Below the pieces are notes generated by a model. The model worked only from the letters and a program-made list of their open reading frames with translations. It was not told where the DNA came from and made no database searches. Positions 1 through 6,355 of a stretch of 8,326 bases of DNA are shown piece by piece (position 1 is the stretch's first letter; the number at the start of each line of letters is the position of its first letter). The position numbers were made by a program, and so were the translations under genes. Source of the DNA: Candidatus Gerdarchaeota archaeon (GTDB taxonomy: Archaea > Asgardarchaeota > Heimdallarchaeia > JABLTI01); assembly GCA_016839405.1 (NCBI GenBank), contig JAEOUJ010000046.1, positions 1-8,326 of the forward strand, given 5' to 3'.

Positions 1-22
1 ATTTAATCAATTTCTTCGTCAT
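1..22 (-). CDS. Possible first codons of the next minus-strand gene (partial, runs off window)
   Basis: On the minus strand an ATG at 22-20 opens a frame reading M-T-K-K-L-I-K to the window edge, and a TTG lies in frame three codons upstream. It begins about 86 nt after the atpE stop. In many archaeal A-type ATP synthase operons subunit C follows subunit E, so this could be the start of that gene, but seven codons cannot identify it. No strong Shine-Dalgarno sequence precedes it. It could equally be chance. Confidence 0.2.
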
Positions 23-108
23 TCTACTCAACTCATTCTATGAGGAACATTATTTTGATACTATAACATCTCTTTTAAAATATTTCTTAAAGATTTTAGA
101 ATTTATTT

Positions 109-735
109 TTATTCAAATAATTTATTTGCTATAGCGGTTCTGACGGTTCTATATTTTTGTTCTAAACGAGCATCAAAGGTATTATTAATAGTAATTGTTG
201 CATCTTCTGTTTGTAGAACAACACCACCAATTGCTGTTATTGATTCTTTACCAATTTTTAATGAACATTTATTACCACAAATTTTCGTTATAGCTTTTGC
301 CATGGAAGTTAAATCCTTTACTTTTGTATTATCTTCTTTTCTTACTTTAACAATAAGATTACCTCCACCAAGAGCTGCACCAGCTTCAATGATTAATTCT
401 TCAAGTACTTTTGGATAAGCTGCTTTTTTCGGAAATTCTTTTAGTTGAATTTTAGCAAGTTCAAATGTTTTTTTAATCTCTTCTTCTTTCTTTTGTAAAA
501 TTTCTCGACGAGCCTGGAGATTTAGAGAAGCAATTTGTTGTTTTTCTAATTCTTTTATTTGTTTACTTTGAATCTCAATGATATTCTGTTTTTCCACTTC
601 AGCTACATCTTTTGCTTTTCTTAGGATTTCTTTTGTTTGATTTTTAGAATCAGTTAAAAATTTATCAGCTTCTATTTGAGCATTATTTATAATATCTTCA
701 ACCATTTGATTAATTCGTGATTCTTCACCAGACAA
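109..735 (-). CDS. atpE: A-type ATP synthase subunit E (peripheral stalk)
   Basis: This is subunit E of the archaeal A1Ao ATP synthase, which pairs with subunit H to form the peripheral stalk holding the A3B3 head to the membrane part. The N-terminal half is a long charged coiled coil rich in K, E, Q and I. The C-terminal half is the globular head-binding domain, with the family hallmarks GGVVLQTEDATITINNTF and a following ARLEQKYR segment, ending in a short hydrophobic tail. I place the start at a TTG (735-733), which gives 208 residues, close to the usual length of about 200, and has GGTG at the right distance upstream. The frame stays open to another TTG at 774, and an ATG lies at 705. It is divergent from the aminotransferase, so it appears to be the first gene of its transcript; no I or K subunit gene lies upstream. 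Function is secure, the start is not. Confidence 0.9.
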   Translation of the reverse strand: MSGEESRINQMVEDIINNAQIEADKFLTDSKNQTKEILRKAKDVAEVEKQNIIEIQSKQIKELEKQQIASLNLQARREILQKKEEEIKKTFELAKIQLKEFPKKAAYPKVLEELIIEAGAALGGGNLIVKVRKEDNTKVKDLTSMAKAITKICGNKCSLKIGKESITAIGGVVLQTEDATITINNTFDARLEQKYRTVRTAIANKLFE

Positions 736-742
736 TTTTGTT

Positions 743-749
743 TCACACC
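743..749 (-). promoter_or_regulatory. Ribosome binding site deciding the atpE start
   Basis: The minus strand reads GGTGTGA here, matching the GGTGA core of the archaeal Shine-Dalgarno consensus GGAGGTGAT with one insertion. It ends 7 nt before the TTG at 735. The upstream TTG at 774 has only AGAAAGAA before it, so the 735 start is preferred. Confidence 0.45.
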
Positions 750-774
750 GATAACTTTTTACAAATTGATTCAA

Positions 775-933
775 GAAATGTTCTTTCTAATAAAAATCTT
801 TTCACTTTATCTTCAAAATTATTTGATTTGTTTTTAGTTATCATAATTTATATTAATACAAAAAATTATGTTGTCACATTTTGTTTAATAACTAATCAAT
901 ATTGAGATAATTCAAAAAATGGTGAAATGAGCT
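775..933. promoter_or_regulatory. Divergent promoter region between atpE and the aminotransferase gene
   Basis: This AT-rich spacer separates two genes read outwards. The clearest TATA-like stretch is AATTTATATTAATA at 845-858. It is nearly symmetric and could serve either direction. For the plus strand it would give transcription starts near 880 and a leader of about 50 nt. GGTGA at 921-925, 8 nt before the ATG at 934, is a good Shine-Dalgarno sequence for the aminotransferase. No conserved RNA structure or credible extra ORF was seen. Confidence 0.4.
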
Positions 934-2127
934 ATGAAACAAGCCCCTAGAGTACAACAATTGGAATACGCTATTCGTGATATTAGCGCTGAAGCAAGAA
1001 AACTTGTTGCACAAGGAAAGGATCTTATTTGGTTGAATATAGGCGATCCAAATAAGTATGATTTTGAAACCCCACAAAATATTGTTGATGCTTTTATAAA
1101 AGCTGCTAAAGAGAACAAGAGTTTTTATTCTGAATCTCAAGGAATTGTTCCATTAAGAGAAGCAATTGTAGAAAAAGAAATGAAAATAAATGGCGCAAAA
1201 AACCTTACCATTGATGATGTTCATGTTACTGCTGGTATTTCTGAAGGTATAATGTTTTTATTTGCATCACTTTTAAATTCAGGGGATGAAGTTCTCATAC
1301 CAGGACCTTCATACCCCTCATATTCATCCTTCCCAAATTTTTATGATGCAAAAGCAGTAACTTACAGAACAATTAGTGATGATAATTGGCAACCTGACGC
1401 TGATGATATGCGAAAAAAAATAACTGACAAAACAAAAGCAATTCTTGTTATTAATCCAAATAATCCTACTGGAGCGGTTTATCGAGAAAAGGTTTTGAAA
1501 AAAATAGTCGATATTGCTGGAGAATATAATTTACCTATTATTGCTGATGAAATTTATGATCGATTGACTATAGATCAAAAATTCATTGGAATGCCATCTC
1601 TTACTAAAGATGTACCATTATTCATGTTTAACGGTTTTTCAAAAGTTTATCTTATGCCCGGTTGGCGAATAGGGTATATATATCTTCAAGATCCAGAAGA
1701 TAAAATCAGAGATGTCTATGAAGGTATTATTAAACTCGGTCGCTTGCGTTTATGTGTGAATACTCCAGCACAATATGGTTGTGTAGAAGCTTTAACAGGT
1801 CCACAAGATCATATTAAAGGAACTGTAGCCAAGTTAAGAAAAAGAAGAGATTTAATTTATAAACGTTTAAATGAAATTGAGGGCATTTCATCAGAAAAAC
1901 CTGAAGCTGCTTTCTATGCATTTCCTAAAATAGACAATCTTGGGAAATATAAAAACGACAAAGAATTTATTCTTACGCTTCTTAAGGAAGAAGGTGTTGT
2001 TGCTGTTTTTGGTAGTGGATTTGATAAAACACATGGCAAAGATCACTTCCGATTGGTTTTTCTATCACCAGAAAAAATGATCGATGAAGCAATGAATCGA
2101 CTCGAGCGATTTATGCAAACAGTTTAA
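934..2127 (+). CDS. Alanine aminotransferase-like PLP enzyme (class I/II aminotransferase)
   Basis: This is a fold-type I, PLP-dependent aminotransferase of 397 residues, full length for the family. Visible landmarks are LNIGDPNKYDF near 34-44, NPNNPTG at 174-180 (substrate/PLP binding Asn), ADEIYD with Asp205 and Tyr208, the Schiff-base lysine Lys237 in NGFSKVYLMPGWR, Arg245 for the PLP phosphate, and Arg373 in HFRLVFLSP for the substrate carboxylate. From memory the protein closely follows Pyrococcus furiosus alanine aminotransferase over its whole length, including the segments around GPSYP, DDNWQPD and IYKRLNEI. The expected reaction is alanine plus 2-oxoglutarate to pyruvate plus glutamate, in the cytoplasm. 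Aspartate or branched substrates cannot be excluded, because subfamilies are easily confused. The ATG at 934 has GGTGA 8 nt upstream. It is a stand-alone gene, divergent from atpE and convergent with the longin-like gene. Confidence 0.9.
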   Translation: MKQAPRVQQLEYAIRDISAEARKLVAQGKDLIWLNIGDPNKYDFETPQNIVDAFIKAAKENKSFYSESQGIVPLREAIVEKEMKINGAKNLTIDDVHVTAGISEGIMFLFASLLNSGDEVLIPGPSYPSYSSFPNFYDAKAVTYRTISDDNWQPDADDMRKKITDKTKAILVINPNNPTGAVYREKVLKKIVDIAGEYNLPIIADEIYDRLTIDQKFIGMPSLTKDVPLFMFNGFSKVYLMPGWRIGYIYLQDPEDKIRDVYEGIIKLGRLRLCVNTPAQYGCVEALTGPQDHIKGTVAKLRKRRDLIYKRLNEIEGISSEKPEAAFYAFPKIDNLGKYKNDKEFILTLLKEEGVVAVFGSGFDKTHGKDHFRLVFLSPEKMIDEAMNRLERFMQTV

Positions 2128-2152
2128 CTATTGGTTATTTTACCAATAGTTA
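2125..2152. terminator. Hairpin shared by convergent 3' ends (probable bidirectional terminator)
   Basis: The arms TAACTATTGGT (2125-2135) and ACCAATAGTTA (2142-2152) are perfect reverse complements over 11 bp with a 6-nt TATTTT loop. The left arm contains the aminotransferase TAA stop codon. On the plus strand a T-rich stretch (TATATTTCTTTC) follows, on to the stop of the convergent gene at 2161. Placed between two converging genes, it probably stops or stabilises both transcripts. The minus-strand side has no clear U-tract, so it may act there as a 3'-end stabiliser. Confidence 0.6.
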
Positions 2153-2160
2153 TATTTCTT

Positions 2161-3435
2161 TCAAGTAAGCCAACCTAGAAAAGCATTCAATTCTGGTTGT
2201 TGTTGTATTAACTCTTCATATTCTTCTGTTAAACGCTTTGCGACTTTTACAAAAATATCTCTTGTTAAATTAGATCCAATTTCGCGTTCAATATTTGCTT
2301 GTAGGACTTTAAATAACAATTCCATTCGTTTTGCCATTTTGTATAAGTCGCCTATGGTTGTCAACATATTTTTCAAGTTATTTCTATCAATGAGATAATC
2401 ATTTTGCTCGCTAACTAAACGGGAAATTTCTTCATCTTTAATAATTAATAAAGCCATAGTATCTCTTTTTACTCGCTCAATATTATTTGAATCCAACCAA
2501 TTATCTAAGTCATTAAAAATAAACTCAAAAACATCATCAATAAATTCTAATGATCTTGTGAATTGGAATGTTTTTTTATCTAGAACTAATTTCCATTGTG
2601 GTAAAATTTCCAAATATCTGTCAGAAACTAATTTCTCAATTAATTCAGTAATTTTCATATGATCTAATGAAATCTCAGTTTTGATTTCAGCGATTGATCG
2701 TTCACTTCCTATAACCGAGAGGATTTTAATAGCCTCTTTACCTGCATAACTAATAGCTTCATTATAATCATCAGAACCTACTTCTAAAGCTAAAAGTCCC
2801 TTTTTTGTTAATTCGATGACACTATTATCAGTAATTTTAAAATGTGTTTGAACCAATCCTGTTTCTTCAAAATATGCAATTATACTTTGAACTACATCTA
2901 CGCTTAAATCCAGTTCCTCACTAATGGTATTTATATCATTACGACCATTAATTTGTGTTATAATTGCCCATTTCATATCATCTATTTTTTGTGGCGGTCT
3001 ATCAGAATTCACTAATTGTGGAATGTGGTATGGGCTCAATGGTTTTTTAGAAATCAATTGTCTAACTTGTTCTTCAAATTCAATAAAGCATGAAGAAAAT
3101 CCATTCCAATTTACAATTTCATTTTTGTATTTAATTTCGAATTCATTCACTAGAATTTTTAATTTTTCTTTAAATGAATAATCTTTACTGCTAAGGATTA
3201 ATAAACCAATTACATATTGTCCTGGTTCTACCTGTAAAACAAAATCGCCACGATCTATATACTTAACAATTTCCCTGCCTTCAGATGGTTTTATTTCTTC
3301 AGCAAATGTTATTACAGCTGAAATAAATCCAGAAATTAATGTTGGTTCTAATTTAATATCCTCTCTAAAACGATGTGAAAACAATTGTACTCCTGAAACT
3401 TTATCAATCATCTGAAGTTCAAAGGGTATTGTCAT
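2161..3435 (-). CDS. Longin-like domain plus tandem winged-helix protein, probable GTPase-system partner
   Basis: This 424-residue cytoplasmic protein has no signal peptide or membrane segment, and I do not recognise it as a named family. Residues 1-125 have the strand and helix pattern of longin/roadblock-like folds in Asgard proteins: an initial β-strand (FELQMIDK), a short helix around LISGFISAVITFAEEI, strands around REIVKYIDRGDFVLQV and YVIGLLILSS, then a long amphipathic helix ending near NWNG. Residues about 150-215 look like a winged helix (DINTISEELDLSVDVVQSI, then a wing), and about 230-290 like a second one (RSIAEIKTEISLDHMKITEL). Residues 295-424 are predicted to be helical and charged. 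The ATG lies 22 nt after the roadblock gene's stop, so the two are probably co-transcribed. It may bind or regulate small GTPases, with the winged helices contacting DNA or protein. The fold calls come from pattern reading and are moderately sure; the role is unknown. Confidence 0.65.
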   Translation of the reverse strand: MTIPFELQMIDKVSGVQLFSHRFREDIKLEPTLISGFISAVITFAEEIKPSEGREIVKYIDRGDFVLQVEPGQYVIGLLILSSKDYSFKEKLKILVNEFEIKYKNEIVNWNGFSSCFIEFEEQVRQLISKKPLSPYHIPQLVNSDRPPQKIDDMKWAIITQINGRNDINTISEELDLSVDVVQSIIAYFEETGLVQTHFKITDNSVIELTKKGLLALEVGSDDYNEAISYAGKEAIKILSVIGSERSIAEIKTEISLDHMKITELIEKLVSDRYLEILPQWKLVLDKKTFQFTRSLEFIDDVFEFIFNDLDNWLDSNNIERVKRDTMALLIIKDEEISRLVSEQNDYLIDRNNLKNMLTTIGDLYKMAKRMELLFKVLQANIEREIGSNLTRDIFVKVAKRLTEEYEELIQQQPELNAFLGWLT

Positions 3436-3457
3436 TTCTATCCATTCACTTTTCCGT

Positions 3458-3868
3458 TTAATCTAAACTTATTGGTCCTATTTCGTCACAATCGCCACAA
3501 ATAACTTGCTGAATCGTGGTTGCATATTTACGTAAAACTCTGATGGTTAATCCCATGGAATTTAATTCAAGAGAGGATCCTATTATTATGTATTCGCCAG
3601 CATTTGTAAGAATTGTAAAACCTTTTTCACCCCGAATAATCACTTCTAGCATCTCTCCGTGCTCATTCATTGATACAGCTTGCTCTCCTGTTGAGAGAAT
3701 TGCTGCAGATATTGCAGCTAATAAATCTGGATCAGCTCCCTTTTTGGCAAAAAATGATATTTTCATGCCTTCTCGATTCACAACTGCTAGTGCTTCTAAA
3801 TCAGTAAATTCTCCAATTTCTCGTAGAATACCATACATTTTTTCTTTAATATCGGGGCTTTCAGTCAT
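3458..3868 (-). CDS. Roadblock/LC7 domain protein with C-terminal CxxC
   Basis: This is a small single-domain protein of the roadblock/LC7 (MglB-like) superfamily, whose members dimerise and bind or regulate Ras-like GTPases. The family layout is clear: a first helix (KMYGILREIGEF), strand LEALAVVNREGMKISFF, a central helix rich in alanine (DLLAAISAAILSTGEQAV), strands around EMLEVIIRGEKGFTIL and EYIIIGSS, and a last helix around SMGLTIRVLRKYATTI. I choose the ATG at 3868, giving 136 residues, because AAAGGAT lies upstream at a workable distance; an in-frame ATG at 3895 would add nine residues but has no Shine-Dalgarno sequence. The tail after the domain contains CGDC, its only cysteines, and is acidic. 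It lies directly upstream of the longin-like gene. The domain is confident; the GTPase partner is inferred, perhaps the GTPase at 6356-7195. Confidence 0.85.
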   Translation of the reverse strand: MTESPDIKEKMYGILREIGEFTDLEALAVVNREGMKISFFAKKGADPDLLAAISAAILSTGEQAVSMNEHGEMLEVIIRGEKGFTILTNAGEYIIIGSSLELNSMGLTIRVLRKYATTIQQVICGDCDEIGPISLD

Positions 3869-3895
3869 AGTGATACTATCCTTTAGGAATAACAT

Positions 3896-3969
3896 CTAAT
3901 CAAGCTATTTTGTGTTTGAAAGTTAATATATATTACTTTATAAGAAAAAAGGAGATGAAAGTGTTATAA
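3896..3969 (-). promoter_or_regulatory. Promoter of the roadblock-longin unit; oligo-T end of proS
   Basis: On the minus strand this spacer first contains T6 (3950-3945), about 20 nt after the proS stop and suited to archaeal oligo-T termination. Next comes a good TATA box, CTTATAAAGTA (3944-3934), followed by a second AT stretch ATATATATTAA. Counting about 26 nt from the first TATA centre puts the transcript start near 3913. This leaves a short leader before the preferred start at 3868, and an even shorter one before the ATG at 3895. Confidence 0.45.
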
Positions 3970-5400
3970 TTAATATGCTGGAGCAATGTAAACGACTTCT
4001 TTTGCTTCATCTCCGCAGATTATACATTTTCCATCTGGCTTCTCTTCTATATCATATCTAGTTCCTCTAATATCAGCACCCGTTTCATCTTTCACTTTTT
4101 CTGCACAAGCTTTATTTCCACACCAATTAGCTCTGCAGAAACCTCGTTTTGTTTCTTGAATTTTAACGAGTTCATCATATGTTTTTGGGTAGCTCATACT
4201 ATCTGCAAGAAGTGTGTCAGCGCGTGTCTGTAAGTATTTATTAATTTCTTTGAGAATTTTTTTCATCTCTTTTGAATACTCATTTAAAGCAATTACTTTC
4301 TTTTCTCCAGTATCACGACGAACAAGAACAACTTGCTTATTTTCTATGTCTCTGGGACCTAGTTCTAAACGAATCGGTACACCTCTCATTTCCCATTCAT
4401 TAAACTTCCAACCAGGAGTATATCCTTCTCTACTATCTAATTCAACTTTAAATCCTTCTTTTGTAAGTTTATCTTTAATTTTTTCACTTTCATCAAGAAC
4501 TTGCTTCATGGTATTCTTTTGATAAATTGGTACAATTACTACTTGGATAGGCGCTATAAAAGGTGGAATCATTAGACCTTTTTCATCACCATGCATTCCA
4601 ACAATAGCTGCCACTAATCTTGTAGAAAGGCCATAACAAGTTTGATAAACATATTTATTTTTCTTATCTTTGTCTTGGTAGGTTATTTCAAAAGCTTTAC
4701 TGAATCCCTGCCCTAAATTATGGGTAGTCCCTATTTGTAATGTTCGACCATCAGGTAGAGGAGAATCATAAGCAATTGAATAAACAGCTCCAGCAAAAGT
4801 GTCATGTTTTGGACGCTTCAGAATAAGGAATGACATACAACAGAGTTTATAGACTGATTCATAAATCCTCATTGATTCTTTAACTTGTTCCTCTGCTTCA
4901 TCTGCTGTTGAATGACACGTATGTCCTTCTGACCATAAGAATTCTCTATCACGTAATAATGGTTTGGTTTCTTTTGTATCAAATCTTATGATATTACAAA
5001 ATTGATTTACTTTTAAGGGTAAATCACCATGACTTCGAATCCATAATCGAAACATGTCATACATTATTGTTTCTGATGTTGGTCTTAGAGCTAATTTTCT
5101 TTCAAGCGGTTTATCTCCTGCATGTGTAACCCAAGCAACTTCTGGAATAAATCCTTCGAAATGTTTCGCTTCTTTCTCCAAATAATCTTCAGGAATAAAT
5201 AATGGAAAGTAGGCATTTTTATGACCTGTTTTCTTCATTTCACTATCAAGTTTGGCAGTAATTGATTCCCAAATGGAATAACCATATGGCATAATAACAT
5301 TTGAGCCTTTAACTGGTGATCGATTATCAACTATTTCTGCATTATCAATTACTTTGGAATACCATTGAAGAAACTGTGTTTTTCTATCAGGAAGCTTCAT
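3970..5400 (-). CDS. proS: Prolyl-tRNA synthetase, archaeal/eukaryotic type
   Basis: This class II aminoacyl-tRNA synthetase charges tRNA-Pro with proline using ATP. The 476-residue length matches the archaeal form, which lacks the large editing insertion of the bacterial type. Visible landmarks are motif 1 around VKGSNVIMPYGYSIWE (30-45), the TxE-type loop RPTSE at 106-110, motif 2 with Arg139 through RDREFLWSEGHT (150-161), and motif 3 with GLSTRLVAAIVGMHGDEKGL (Arg261). A class IIa anticodon-binding domain with RLELGPRDIE (344-353) follows. A C-terminal zinc-type domain has Cys427, Cys432, Cys459 and Cys462 (plus Cys422) and ends in a tyrosine, as in archaeal enzymes. The ATG at 5400 has no Shine-Dalgarno sequence but TATA-like sequence close upstream, suggesting a leaderless mRNA. 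It appears to be transcribed alone. Confidence 0.97.
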   Translation of the reverse strand: MKLPDRKTQFLQWYSKVIDNAEIVDNRSPVKGSNVIMPYGYSIWESITAKLDSEMKKTGHKNAYFPLFIPEDYLEKEAKHFEGFIPEVAWVTHAGDKPLERKLALRPTSETIMYDMFRLWIRSHGDLPLKVNQFCNIIRFDTKETKPLLRDREFLWSEGHTCHSTADEAEEQVKESMRIYESVYKLCCMSFLILKRPKHDTFAGAVYSIAYDSPLPDGRTLQIGTTHNLGQGFSKAFEITYQDKDKKNKYVYQTCYGLSTRLVAAIVGMHGDEKGLMIPPFIAPIQVVIVPIYQKNTMKQVLDESEKIKDKLTKEGFKVELDSREGYTPGWKFNEWEMRGVPIRLELGPRDIENKQVVLVRRDTGEKKVIALNEYSKEMKKILKEINKYLQTRADTLLADSMSYPKTYDELVKIQETKRGFCRANWCGNKACAEKVKDETGADIRGTRYDIEEKPDGKCIICGDEAKEVVYIAPAY

Positions 5401-5440
5401 AGTCGATTTTTAAAATAGTTATAACTTAAATCTTTTCTTC
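5401..5440 (-). promoter_or_regulatory. proS promoter, probably producing a leaderless mRNA
   Basis: On the minus strand AAAAGATTTAAGTTATAAC (5436-5418) carries TATA-like sequence 20-30 nt before the proS ATG, preceded by a purine-rich BRE-like AAAAGA. In archaea the TATA box is centred about 26 nt before the transcript start, so transcription should begin at or next to the ATG. No Shine-Dalgarno sequence occurs between them, which fits a leaderless message. Confidence 0.4.
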
Positions 5441-5450
5441 TCTTCTAATC

Positions 5451-5468
5451 AAAAAATCAAATAAAAAA
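5451..5468 (-). terminator. Tandem oligo-T terminator after trmI
   Basis: Two T6 tracts on the minus strand (5468-5463 and 5456-5451) lie about 12 and 25 nt after the trmI stop. Archaeal RNA polymerase can terminate at such U-rich stretches without a hairpin. They precede the proS promoter, so trmI and proS are probably separate transcripts. Confidence 0.45.
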
Positions 5469-5480
5469 CATGGAAACAGG

Positions 5481-6257
5481 TCATTTTTTATTTGTAATAC
5501 CTTTTCTTCCAACAATTAAAAATGCAGTGAAACCAACCATTCGTGTTACAGGTCGTATTGCACCAATTTTTGTTGTTAAATCACGCCGAATAATTTCAAA
5601 TGCTTCTATTTGATAAAAATTATTCTCAACTAATTTCTCCAGTGTTTTATCAACTTGAATATATGTTGGAACAAAAATTACTAATCTTCCTCCTCCCATC
5701 AAAGCATTCCATGCAGCTTCTATAACATCCCATGGCTGAGGTAAATCTAATATTACTGCATCTACTTCTGTTTCATCAAATCCATCTTTCGCATCTTTTA
5801 TTTTAAATTCAACGATGTCATTTAATCCCAATTTAGTTAGATTTTTTATTGCCATTTTTTGATGTGATTCATTAATATCATATGAATAAACTTTGCCTGT
5901 TGGTTTAACATATTTCGCTAATGAAGCAGTTAATCCACCACTACCTGTCCCTGCTTCTATAACATGTACTCCTGAATTAATTCCTGCCAAATATATTATT
6001 TGAGCTATATCAGTTTGATAAATTACTTGTGTTGAATGATTGATTGCATCAAGGAAATCATAAGCTATAGGTTTCCATAAGTAAAAAACTTCATTTTTTG
6101 CGTTAATATAATTAGAACCAAATTCTTTGCCTATTATGTCATTTAGTTTAATTGATCCTTTATGAGTATGAAATTCCTTATCCTTTTCGATTTTAACCAT
6201 CCATTTTTTTGTTGCTGATGCAGAGATTAATACAAAATCTCCCTCTTTGATTTTCAA
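5481..6257 (-). CDS. trmI: tRNA (adenine-57/58-N1)-methyltransferase TrmI
   Basis: This SAM-dependent enzyme methylates N1 of adenine 58, and in archaea also 57, in the T-loop of tRNA. It acts as a homotetramer. The N-terminal β-domain (1-70) carries the typical FHTHKGSI stretch. The Rossmann domain shows motif I as EAGTGSGGLT at 101-110, a ribose-binding acidic residue at Asp127 (YSYDINE), and the catalytic LDLPQPW at 170-176 with Asp171. The C-terminal region holds TRMVGFTAFL. Length (258) is normal for archaeal TrmI. The start codon is TTG, supported by GGAG upstream. The protein has no cysteine at all, whereas the hyperthermophilic P. abyssi enzyme is known to be braced by inter-subunit disulfides, so this version lacks that feature. 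A tandem T6 tract follows the gene. Confidence 0.94.
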   Translation of the reverse strand: MKIKEGDFVLISASATKKWMVKIEKDKEFHTHKGSIKLNDIIGKEFGSNYINAKNEVFYLWKPIAYDFLDAINHSTQVIYQTDIAQIIYLAGINSGVHVIEAGTGSGGLTASLAKYVKPTGKVYSYDINESHQKMAIKNLTKLGLNDIVEFKIKDAKDGFDETEVDAVILDLPQPWDVIEAAWNALMGGGRLVIFVPTYIQVDKTLEKLVENNFYQIEAFEIIRRDLTTKIGAIRPVTRMVGFTAFLIVGRKGITNKK

Positions 6258-6267
6258 TTATTTCAAG

Positions 6268-6271
6268 CTCC
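6268..6271 (-). promoter_or_regulatory. Ribosome binding site supporting the TTG start of trmI
   Basis: The minus strand reads GGAG here, 10 nt before the TTG at 6257. No ATG or GTG near the N-terminus competes, and the encoded N-terminus begins exactly where family members begin, so the TTG start is well supported. Confidence 0.55.
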
Positions 6272-6355
6272 AAGTAATAATCAAATTCATTTTATTATGT
6301 AAATAAATATTCCATTAATGTATTCAATTTAACCCAATTTAAAAGTATTAGTCTT

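Noticed and set aside
717..905. Open frame of 62 codons on the plus strand overlapping the start of atpE
   Set aside because: It is antisense to the atpE N-terminus and runs into the divergent promoter spacer, with low-complexity, unfamiliar protein sequence and no ribosome binding site.
892..1140. Two minus-strand open frames opposite the aminotransferase N-terminus
   Set aside because: They are shadows of a well-conserved coding region and give no recognisable protein.
3516..3899. 127-codon open frame on the plus strand opposite the roadblock gene
   Set aside because: It is a mirror of the roadblock coding sequence; the minus-strand product has a clear conserved domain, this one does not.
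3951..4060. Strong GGAGATGA Shine-Dalgarno-like sequence on the plus strand at 3951-3958
   Set aside because: The GTG that follows is stopped after two codons, and an ATG at 3975 opens only a short frame (about 28 codons) antisense to proS. On the minus strand the same bases belong to the T-rich proS 3' end.
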